From positions 1 through 5,435 of the forward strand of contig JAOUGZ010000216.1 in the NCBI GenBank assembly GCA_029865405.1: a stretch of DNA of 5,435 nucleotides. Direction: 5' to 3'. Under the pieces are notes generated by a model that did not search any database, was not told where the DNA came from, and worked only from the letters and a program-made list of their open reading frames with translations. This DNA comes from Betaproteobacteria bacterium. GTDB lineage: Bacteria; Pseudomonadota; Gammaproteobacteria; Burkholderiales; SG8-39. The first letter of the stretch is position 1, and every line of letters begins with the position of its first letter. Positions 1 to 5,435 of this stretch are shown here, piece by piece. The translations under genes and the position numbers were made by a program.

Positions 1-841
1 GCAGAATCAGCGCCGCGATGAGCCACGCGTAGCCGAGGTGGATGCACCAAAGCAGCGGCTCACCCGCCGTGCGCCAGCCGCGCCAGCGCGCGAAGCGCCA
101 GGCGTGCACGGCCGCCGCGCCGAGCGCGGCGGCGACCATCCAGTCGCGCGGCGCGCCGAGCAGGTCGGCGCCGGCGAAGGCCACCATCGCCAGCGCGGTC
201 GCGTACTCCAGCGGCATGTGGATCGCCCTCGCGCGCTCGCCACGCCGCTGCAGCCAGCGCCGCGTGAAGGCCGGAATGAACAGGCCGCCGTAGAGCGTGA
301 ACAGGAACGCTAGCGCGTGCACGCCGAGCAGCAGCGCCCAGTGTGCGTCCGTGTCGGCGCCGCGGCCCAGCGCGACATGGAACGCGACGTTCGCGCCCGC
401 GAACGCGACGAGCGGCGGCAGCGTCCACCAGAAGAGCCGCCGGCGCGCCGAGGCAAGCGTCGCGAAGAGCATGGCGCAGAGCGCCGGCAGCAGCGCGCAG
501 TCGACGAGCGCGACCAGCGCGGGCGCGAGCCAGTCCGCGCCGAGCAGTGCCGCGCGCCCCGCCAGCCAGAGCGCGGCGAGCGCGGCAAGCGGCGGGCCGC
601 GCAACTCGGCCGCGCCGGACCAGCTCGGCAATGCCGTGAGCAGCACACCGCACACCAGGGCGGCGGCGAAACCGAACAGCAATTCGTGCGCATGAAGCAG
701 CGCCAGGGAAAGGCCCGCGCCCGGGGCACCCCACCAGCCGGCGCGCGCCCCGTACCACTGCAGGAGCAGCAACGGGCCGTAAGCGGCCGCCGCCAGGAAG
801 AACGGCCGGAAGCCGCTCGACCAGACCGCGCCGCCGCTCAA
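1..841 (-). CDS. nnrS: NnrS family membrane protein (partial, 3' end outside window)
   Basis: NnrS proteins are polytopic inner-membrane proteins, reported to carry heme and copper in Rhodobacter and to relieve nitric oxide stress in Vibrio cholerae. The 280 visible residues carry the family signature from the first residues: [20 protein letters not shown] (8-27), [18 protein letters not shown] (48-65, with H50, H52 and E53), [10 protein letters not shown] (67-76), [14 protein letters not shown] (88-101), [11 protein letters not shown] (185-195) and [21 protein letters not shown] (253-273). About nine hydrophobic segments are visible; full-length members are near 400 aa with about 12, so roughly a third is missing at the left edge. 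The likely start is TTG at 841, giving a TTGA overlap with the CoA-transferase stop, with a weak GGGGTG eight bases upstream. No ATG occurs before residue 124, which makes the gene easy to miss. Several conserved His remain (155, 175, 208, 246, 268). Unusually, the GGRVIPAFTRN motif reads [11 protein letters not shown]. Confidence 0.9.
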   Translation of the reverse strand, partial: MSGGAVWSSGFRPFFLAAAAYGPLLLLQWYGARAGWWGAPGAGLSLALLHAHELLFGFAAALVCGVLLTALPSWSGAAELRGPPLAALAALWLAGRAALLGADWLAPALVALVDCALLPALCAMLFATLASARRRLFWWTLPPLVAFAGANVAFHVALGRGADTDAHWALLLGVHALAFLFTLYGGLFIPAFTRRWLQRRGERARAIHMPLEYATALAMVAFAGADLLGAPRDWMVAAALGAAAVHAWRFARWRGWRTAGEPLLWCIHLGYAWLIAALIL

Positions 842-2031
842 TGCGGAATCACCCCGGCGGCCGCCAGTGCGCGGCAATCGTCCTCGGAGAACCCGGCCTC
901 GCGCAGCACCGGGCGCGTGTGCTCGCCGTATTTCGGCGCGAAGCGCAATTCGCGCGCCGCACCCGGCAGGTCCACCGCCATCGGCGGCATGCGCACGCGC
1001 TTGCCGCCCGGCATCACGGCGGACGTGAGCCGCTCGCGCAGCGCCGGGAGCTCGCGCACCGCGGCAACCCCGTTGATGCGCGCGTGCGGAATCGTCGCCG
1101 CGCGCAGGTCCGCCATCACTTCCTCGGTGCTCGCCGCCGCCGTCAGCGCGGCGATGTCGCGCTGCAGGTTCCTGCGATCGCGGATGCGGCCTTCGTTGGT
1201 CTGGCGCTCTTCGCTGGCGAGGGAGGAGAAGCGCGCCAGCGCGGTGAGGCGCTGCCACATCGCGTCGCTGCCGATCGCCATATAGAAGAAGCCGTCGCGT
1301 GCCGGATAGACGTTGGTCGGCACGAACTTGCGGTGCTCGTTGCCGGCGCGCGTCACCTCCCAGGGCTCGCAGTCGAAATCCAGCAGCGGCAGCGTCGTGA
1401 TCAGCCAGGAGGCGGCCGCCTGCAGCATCGAGACGTGGATTTCCCGCCCGCGTCCGGTCTCGGCGCGCTCGGCGAGTGCGAGCATCACGTTGGCGTAGAC
1501 CTCGTCGCCCGCCTTGAGGTCGATCACCGGCACGCCGCACAGGACGGGCGTGCCGTCGGGCACGCCGGTGAGCTCGACGTAACCGGCCATCGCCTGGATC
1601 ACCGGGTCGTAGCCGGGCACCTCCGGGTACTCCGGCCCGAGCGCCGAGATGCCTGCCCAGATCAGATCCGGCTTCGCCTCGGCGAGCGTCGCATAGTCGA
1701 TGCCGAGCGGCGCGTAGCGCCCGGGCACGGTGTTGCAGCAGAAGATGTCCGCGTTCAGCCCGGCGACCAGGCGCTTCAGGGCCGCGCGGCCCGCGGCGCT
1801 CTTCAGATTGAGCGCAATGGCTTCCTTGCCGACGTTGGGCGCGATGTAATAGCTGCGCCGGTCCTCGTCGGCGACACGCGAGCCGATGTAGCGGTTCGGG
1901 TCGCCGGGCAGCCCGCGCCCGGCGCCGAGCGCCTCGATGCGGATCACGCGCCAGCCCAGCTGCACGAAGCGCAGCGTCGCGTACGGCAGGGAAAGCGCCT
2001 GCTCCAGGCTGAGGACGGTCCGCTTCTTCAC
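838..2031 (-). CDS. Class III CoA-transferase (CaiB/BaiF family)
   Basis: This 397-aa protein probably moves CoA from a donor thioester onto a carboxylic acid, in the cytoplasm. The N-terminal Rossmann-like region shows [18 protein letters not shown] (16-33), followed by [21 protein letters not shown] (68-88), the [13 protein letters not shown] segment (139-151), and [12 protein letters not shown] (169-180), where D171 aligns with the catalytic aspartate (Asp169) of formyl-CoA transferase. [16 protein letters not shown] (188-202) is the usual TGRG motif. Length is typical (about 380-410 aa). The GTG start at 2031 forms a GTGA overlap with the large-subunit stop and has AGGTGGAG nine bases upstream. 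The same frame stays open far upstream (to 4185), but that part is an Arg/Ala-rich shadow of the large-subunit gene. Unusual: the common NFRPG motif reads NTVPG (100-104). The tight link to a molybdenum hydroxylase suggests it activates the hydroxylase substrate or product as a thioester; this is inference. Confidence 0.94.
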   Translation of the reverse strand: MKKRTVLSLEQALSLPYATLRFVQLGWRVIRIEALGAGRGLPGDPNRYIGSRVADEDRRSYYIAPNVGKEAIALNLKSAAGRAALKRLVAGLNADIFCCNTVPGRYAPLGIDYATLAEAKPDLIWAGISALGPEYPEVPGYDPVIQAMAGYVELTGVPDGTPVLCGVPVIDLKAGDEVYANVMLALAERAETGRGREIHVSMLQAAASWLITTLPLLDFDCEPWEVTRAGNEHRKFVPTNVYPARDGFFYMAIGSDAMWQRLTALARFSSLASEERQTNEGRIRDRRNLQRDIAALTAAASTEEVMADLRAATIPHARINGVAAVRELPALRERLTSAVMPGGKRVRMPPMAVDLPGAARELRFAPKYGEHTRPVLREAGFSEDDCRALAAAGVIPH

Positions 2032-4427
2032 GCGGCGGCGCTCCACCTGGGCGGCTCGGCCGCCCCGTGCAGCGCGCGGTAGACGTTTTCCGGCGTGAAG
2101 GGCAACGCGGTGATGCGCTTGCCGGTGGCGTTGTGGATCGCGTTTGCCACCGCGGCCGCGATGCAGATCGCCGGCGCCTCGCCCACGCCTTTCGCGCCCT
2201 GCGGGCCCTCGCCGTCCATGGTCTCGACGAAGTTGACGTCCATTTCCGGGATTTCCGGCGCGGTGACCAGCTTGTAGTCGCGGAAGCTCGGGTTGCGCAC
2301 CACGCCAGCCTCGACCATCAGGTTCTCGGTGAGGGCGTAGCCCTGCCCCATGACGATGCCGCCCTCGATCTGGCCCTCGATGCCGAGGCGGTTGAGCACG
2401 CGCCCGACATCGTGCGCGCCGGTGACCTTGAGCAGGCGCACGATGCCGGTCTGCGTGTCCACCTCGACCTCGCACACCTGCGTCGCCCAGGCGTAGGCCG
2501 CCGAGACGTCGCCCTTGAACTGCTTGTCCTGGTGCCTGCTCGGCGGCTCGTAATAGAAGGTGGTCATGACGAGTTCCGCGCGATCGGAGAAGTGCAGCCC
2601 GCGCAGGAACTTGCCCAGCTCGAAGAGGCGCTCGCCGCCGTCCTTGCGCACGATGCAGCCGCCGCGCAGCTCGAGCTGGTCCTCGGGGATCCCGCTCTTG
2701 GACGCCGCGGCGGCGAGGATCTTCGCCTTGGCCTTGCGTGCGGCGCCGATCGCCGAGTTGCCGGCGATGAAGGTGGTGCGCGAGGCGTGCACGCCCACGT
2801 CCCAGGGCGTGATGTCGGTGTCGTTGTTGACCACCGTGGCCGCCGACATCGGCAGCCCGAGCTCTTCGCACACCAGTTGCGAGAGCACCGTCTCCGAGCC
2901 CTGCCCGATCTCCGAGGCGCCGGTAATCAGCGTGACGTGCGCGAAATCGTCCACCTTGAGAATGGTGCCGCAACCGTCCGAAGGGTAGATCTTGGCGCCG
3001 CCACCGACGTGCAGCATCGACGCGATGCCGATGCCGCGCTTCACCGGGCCGGGGTCGCTCCAGCGCGCGCGGTTCTCGGCCTGCTTGCGCAGGAAGTCGC
3101 TGCGCGCCGCCGCCGTGCTCAGGCACTGCTTGAAGCCGCAGGTCTTGAAGTGCATGCCCTGCGGCGTCACCTCGCCCGGGTCCTGCGCGTTCTTCAGCCG
3201 GAAGGCGAGCCCGTCCATGCCGACCGCCTCGGCGAGCTTGTCCATGTGCGCTTCCACCGCGAAGGTTGCCTGCAAGTTGCCGTAGCCGCGGAACGATCCG
3301 GCGTACGGGTTGTTCGTATAGACGGCCTTGGTGAAGTACTTGCAGTGCGGCACGCGGTACAGCGACGAAATGGTCTGCATCATGACGAACGGCGTGGTCG
3401 CGCCCCAGGAGGTATAGGCGCCGTTGTCGTGCACCGTCTCCACGCCGCGGAACGTGAGCGTGCCGTCCTTGCGGCAGCCCGAGCGCAGCTTGAGCAGCAC
3501 CGGCTGGCGCGTGGGCGAGGCGAGGAACTCCTCTTCGCGCGTGAACACCAGCTTCACCGGGCGGCGGGTGATCTTGGCAAGGAAGATCGCGATCGGCTCG
3601 AACGGATAGATGTCGAGCTTGGAGCCGAAGCCGCCGCCGATCGGCGGCTGGATGATGCGGATGCGCGCCGGGTCGATGCCGAGCAGCTCGGCAAACTCGC
3701 GCTTGTGGAGAAACGGCACCTGCGTATTCGAGTACAGCAGCAGGTTGCCGCCGGGATCGAACTCGGCGATCACCCCCGAGACGCCCATGCAGCAGTGGGT
3801 GACGTAGTGCAGCCGGAACACATCCTCGATGACGACGTCGGACTCGGCCTCGCCTTTCGCGACGTCGCCCTGCTCGTAGGCGAAGGTCATGGCGATGTTG
3901 TCGGGCTTGCCGGCGAAGGCCACCGGCAGTCCCGCCGTCTTGAGCTGCGGACCTTCGCCCGCACCGCGCGGCTCGGGATGGATGAGCGGCGCGCCGGGCG
4001 CGAGCGCCTCCTCGGGCGTGGCCACCACCGGCAGCGGCTCGTACTGCACGCGAATCAGCTTGAGCGCCGCCTCCGCGATCTGCTCGCTGTCGGCGGCGAC
4101 CGCGGCGATTTCGTCGCGCAGGCTGCGCACCCGGTCGGTCTTGAGCGGCAGGTGGTCCTTGCCCACGCCGATCGGCTGCTGCCACGGCACGTCCGCCGCG
4201 GTGATCACCGCATGCACGCCGGGCAGTGCGCGCGCCGCGCGGGTATCGATCGAAACGATGCGCGCGTGCACCTGGGTAGAGCGCAGAATTTTCGCGTGCA
4301 GCGCCCCCGGCACCTCCAAGTCGTGAAGGTAGCGCGTCTTGCCGCTCGCCTTGTCGGGCGCGTCCAGCTTGGCGATGCGCTTGCCGATGAGCGTGTCGCC
4401 CGGCACGGGCTTCTCAGCGGCGCCCAT
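2028..4427 (-). CDS. Molybdopterin-binding large (catalytic) subunit of a xanthine dehydrogenase-family hydroxylase, 4-hydroxybenzoyl-CoA reductase alpha-like
   Basis: This 799-aa protein holds the Mo-pterin cofactor and the active site. The N-terminal domain ([16 protein letters not shown], then [20 protein letters not shown], residues about 15-150) matches the aldehyde oxidase/xanthine dehydrogenase a/b hammerhead. The rest is the Mo-binding domain: GGGFGSK at 264-270, SFRGYG at 378-383, GASEIGQG at 503-510, a [18 protein letters not shown] stretch at 536-553, QIEGG at 686-690, and GAKGVGE at 744-750, where E750 is the predicted catalytic base. The 536-553 stretch and the [19 protein letters not shown] region at 639-657 resemble HcrA-type enzymes. 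The CO-dehydrogenase loop cysteine is absent (AGSFRG instead). G215 stands where xanthine oxidase has the substrate-binding Glu of the LE motif. The start at 4427 is chosen over an upstream in-frame ATG at 4472 because a strong AAGGAAGGAG lies six bases before it and family homology begins just after. It overlaps its neighbours by 14 and 4 bases. The substrate is not identifiable from sequence. Confidence 0.96.
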   Translation of the reverse strand: MGAAEKPVPGDTLIGKRIAKLDAPDKASGKTRYLHDLEVPGALHAKILRSTQVHARIVSIDTRAARALPGVHAVITAADVPWQQPIGVGKDHLPLKTDRVRSLRDEIAAVAADSEQIAEAALKLIRVQYEPLPVVATPEEALAPGAPLIHPEPRGAGEGPQLKTAGLPVAFAGKPDNIAMTFAYEQGDVAKGEAESDVVIEDVFRLHYVTHCCMGVSGVIAEFDPGGNLLLYSNTQVPFLHKREFAELLGIDPARIRIIQPPIGGGFGSKLDIYPFEPIAIFLAKITRRPVKLVFTREEEFLASPTRQPVLLKLRSGCRKDGTLTFRGVETVHDNGAYTSWGATTPFVMMQTISSLYRVPHCKYFTKAVYTNNPYAGSFRGYGNLQATFAVEAHMDKLAEAVGMDGLAFRLKNAQDPGEVTPQGMHFKTCGFKQCLSTAAARSDFLRKQAENRARWSDPGPVKRGIGIASMLHVGGGAKIYPSDGCGTILKVDDFAHVTLITGASEIGQGSETVLSQLVCEELGLPMSAATVVNNDTDITPWDVGVHASRTTFIAGNSAIGAARKAKAKILAAAASKSGIPEDQLELRGGCIVRKDGGERLFELGKFLRGLHFSDRAELVMTTFYYEPPSRHQDKQFKGDVSAAYAWATQVCEVEVDTQTGIVRLLKVTGAHDVGRVLNRLGIEGQIEGGIVMGQGYALTENLMVEAGVVRNPSFRDYKLVTAPEIPEMDVNFVETMDGEGPQGAKGVGEAPAICIAAAVANAIHNATGKRITALPFTPENVYRALHGAAEPPRWSAAA
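2032..2048 (-). promoter_or_regulatory. Ribosome binding site of the CoA-transferase gene
   Basis: AGGTGGAG (2048-2041 on the minus strand) lies nine bases before the GTG at 2031, within the last codons of the large-subunit gene. Together with the GTGA stop/start overlap it supports the GTG as the true start. No ATG lies near this point in frame. Confidence 0.6.
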
Positions 4428-4911
4428 GGTCGGCTCCTTCCTTCGCGGCGACCGCGGCCGCGGCGATCGCATCGATGATCTTGCGGTAGCCGGTGCAGCG
4501 GCACAGGTTGCCCTCGATGCCGCGCCGGATCGCCGCCTCGTCCGCGGCGTGGTGGCGCTCGATGAGGTGGGCCGCCTGCACCATCAGGCCCGGGGTGCAA
4601 AAGCCGCACTGCACCGCGCCGCTCGCGACGAACGCGCTGCGCAGGCGCTCGCCCGGTTCGCTCGCCGCCACGCCCTCGACGGTCAGCAGCTCGCGCCCGT
4701 CGCAATCGGCAGCGAACATGAGGCAGGAATTGAGCGTCGCCCCGTCCACCAGGATGGTGCAGGCGCCGCACTCGCCCTCGCCGCAGCCGTACTTGGTTCC
4801 GGTGAGCCCGAGGCGCTCGCGCAGCATCTCGAGCGCGCTCATGCCCGCGGGCACGGTCAGTTCCCGCTTCACCCCGTTGAGGGTGAACGCGATGTCACAG
4901 TTGGCAGACAT
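4414..4911 (-). CDS. [2Fe-2S] iron-sulfur small subunit of a xanthine dehydrogenase-family molybdenum hydroxylase
   Basis: This 165-aa protein carries two [2Fe-2S] clusters that relay electrons from the molybdenum cofactor to FAD in the cytoplasmic three-subunit enzyme. The N-terminal plant-ferredoxin-like domain (about residues 5-80) has ligands C43, C48, C51 and C63 (motif CGEGECGAC). The C-terminal helical domain has ligands C102 and C105 (QCGFCTPG) and C137 and C139 (CRCTGY). Q101 is the conserved glutamine next to the Mo-pterin. All eight cluster ligands are present and the length is typical (150-170 aa). There is no Tat or Sec signal, so it acts in the cytoplasm. The ATG at 4911 is preceded by a GAAGAGGG sequence nine bases upstream and lies inside the end of the medium-subunit gene. 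Its own stop overlaps the large-subunit start by 14 bases. This is the best-conserved of the five genes, and the call is nearly certain. Confidence 0.98.
   Translation of the reverse strand: MSANCDIAFTLNGVKRELTVPAGMSALEMLRERLGLTGTKYGCGEGECGACTILVDGATLNSCLMFAADCDGRELLTVEGVAASEPGERLRSAFVASGAVQCGFCTPGLMVQAAHLIERHHAADEAAIRRGIEGNLCRCTGYRKIIDAIAAAAVAAKEGADHGRR
4428..4443 (-). promoter_or_regulatory. Strong ribosome binding site deciding the large-subunit start
   Basis: AAGGAAGGAG occupies 4443-4434 on the minus strand, six bases before the ATG at 4427. It is embedded in the last codons of the small-subunit gene. It is the strongest Shine-Dalgarno sequence in the window and argues against the longer in-frame start at 4472, which would add a basic, homology-free 15-residue extension. 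It may boost synthesis of the catalytic subunit. Confidence 0.8.
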
Positions 4912-5435
4912 GGGTGAGTACCCTCTTCAGCATGTTGCGGATCAGCTCGCGCCGGTACCAGTCGGTGGCGCGCACGTCGGAGATCGGATGCACTTCCCCG
5001 AGCGCGGTGCGCGCCGCGGTTTCCAGCAGCGCTGCGTCCACAGTCCGTCCCTCGAGCGCGCTTTCCGTACGCGGCGCACGCACCGGGGTTGGCGCCACCG
5101 AGCCGAATGCGACGCGCACATCGCGCAGCACCCTGCCGTCGCGGCGCGCGCCGAGCGCAATCGCGATTGCAGAGATGTCCAGGCCCGGCCGGGTGCCGTG
5201 CTTGTAGAACTCGCCCGCGAATCCCGCCGGCGGCAGCGGCACTTCGACCGCGGCCAGCAGCTCGGAGGGCGTGCGGCAGGTGCGCCCCGGGCCGAGGAAG
5301 AATTCGGTGAGCGGCACGCGGCGCACCTGGAGCGCACCGTTCGGCTTCGCCGCGAGCACCGCGCGCGCGTTCAAGGCGAGCAGCGGCACCAGCGTGTCTC
5401 CCGCGGGCGAGGCGTTGCACACGTTGCCGCCGACG
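4895..5435 (-). CDS. FAD-binding medium subunit of a xanthine dehydrogenase-family molybdenum hydroxylase (partial, 5' end outside window)
   Basis: This gene encodes the subunit that takes electrons from the iron-sulfur subunit onto FAD and passes them to an external acceptor. The visible 179 residues begin at the conserved FAD-contacting motif VGGNVCNASPAGDT and continue through the CO-dehydrogenase flavoprotein C-terminal domain (KHGTRPGLDISAIAIAL, then FGSVAPTPVRA, ending with WYRRELIRNMLKRVL). Family members are usually about 280-290 aa, so roughly the first 110 residues, including the first FAD-binding lobe, lie beyond the right edge. The GTG at 5422 is an internal Val codon, not a start, because the GGN motif lies upstream in frame. 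No cysteine-rich insertion follows the GGN motif, unlike the [4Fe-4S]-carrying beta subunit of 4-hydroxybenzoyl-CoA reductase. The stop codon overlaps the small-subunit gene by 17 bases. The medium-small-large order matches coxMSL-type operons. Assignment to the family is secure; the substrate is unknown. Confidence 0.95.
   Translation of the reverse strand, partial: VGGNVCNASPAGDTLVPLLALNARAVLAAKPNGALQVRRVPLTEFFLGPGRTCRTPSELLAAVEVPLPPAGFAGEFYKHGTRPGLDISAIAIALGARRDGRVLRDVRVAFGSVAPTPVRAPRTESALEGRTVDAALLETAARTALGEVHPISDVRATDWYRRELIRNMLKRVLTHVCQL
4912..4928 (-). promoter_or_regulatory. Ribosome binding site of the small-subunit gene
   Basis: On the minus strand GAAGAGGG (4928-4921) lies nine bases before the ATG at 4911. 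It sits inside the last codons of the medium-subunit gene and supports this start. It is a moderate Shine-Dalgarno match. Confidence 0.55.

Noticed and set aside
60..758. A 232-codon minus-strand frame inside the NnrS region
   Set aside because: It is an Arg/Ala-rich shadow in a different frame. The frame starting at 841 gives hydrophobic helices and NnrS motifs over the same bases.
317..1285. A 322-codon plus-strand frame spanning the NnrS/CoA-transferase junction
   Set aside because: It is rich in Arg, Gln, Glu and Ala without any motif, and lies antisense to two well-supported genes.
841..2082. A 413-codon open frame on the plus strand opposite the CoA-transferase
   Set aside because: It mirrors the coding gene frame, with arginine- and histidine-rich composition and no family resemblance. 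Same explanation as the other antisense frames.
2032..4185. A minus-strand open frame continuing upstream from the CoA-transferase, giving an apparent 1115-aa protein
   Set aside because: The upstream 718 codons encode an Arg/Ala/Gly-rich sequence with no domain and lie out of frame over the well-conserved large subunit. Homology to CaiB begins only at the GTG at 2031. It is a GC-driven shadow, not a fusion.
4428..4472. Upstream ATG at 4472 as the large-subunit start
   Set aside because: It adds 15 basic residues without homology, lies deep inside the small-subunit gene, and lacks the strong ribosome binding site found before the ATG at 4427.
2067..4478. An 803-codon open frame on the plus strand opposite the large-subunit gene
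   Set aside because: Its product is His/Arg/Ala/Leu-rich low-complexity sequence without recognisable domains. Long antisense frames are common opposite high-GC genes with strong third-position bias.
2028..5435. CO dehydrogenase (coxMSL), suggested by gene order
   Set aside because: The large subunit has AGSFRGYG where CO dehydrogenase has the active-site cysteine loop (AYRCSFR), so the Cu-binding cysteine is missing.
4895..5435. Classical 4-hydroxybenzoyl-CoA reductase beta subunit
   Set aside because: The cysteine-rich [4Fe-4S] insertion expected after the GGN motif is absent; the sequence runs directly from VGGNVCNASPAGDT into the flavoprotein core.

Overview
The window is very GC-rich and carries one transcription unit, read right to left on the minus strand. 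It has five genes and no intergenic space. It looks like a chromosomal catabolic operon of a high-GC proteobacterium. A betaproteobacterium (Burkholderiales or Rhodocyclales type) is the best guess, because CaiB-type CoA-transferases, xanthine-dehydrogenase-family hydroxylases and NnrS are common there. That taxonomic guess is inference only; no RNA gene or marker is present.

Layout in order of transcription: (1) 5435-4895, the C-terminal part of the FAD-binding medium subunit of a molybdenum hydroxylase, cut by the window edge; (2) 4911-4414, the complete 165-aa [2Fe-2S] small subunit; (3) 4427-2028, the complete 799-aa molybdopterin-binding large subunit; (4) 2031-838, a complete 397-aa class III (CaiB/BaiF) CoA-transferase with a GTG start; (5) 841-1, the first 280 codons of an NnrS-family membrane protein with an apparent TTG start, running off the left edge. 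Successive genes overlap by 17, 14, 4 and 4 bases, so translation is probably coupled throughout.

Genes 1-3 form one enzyme. Electrons from substrate hydroxylation (or ring reduction in reverse) pass from the Mo-pterin through two [2Fe-2S] clusters to FAD. The large subunit resembles the 4-hydroxybenzoyl-CoA reductase alpha clade. However, the medium subunit lacks the [4Fe-4S] insertion of that enzyme, and the large subunit lacks the active-site cysteine loop of CO dehydrogenase. The substrate is therefore unknown. The coupled CoA-transferase suggests that the substrate or product is a CoA thioester. NnrS-family proteins are linked to nitric oxide stress and denitrification, so its translational coupling to this operon is unusual and may point to nitrate-respiring or low-oxygen use of the pathway.

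No promoter, terminator, RNA gene, mobile element, repeat array or CRISPR was seen. Both ends of the operon lie outside the window. Long open frames on the plus strand and in alternative minus frames are GC-driven shadows.
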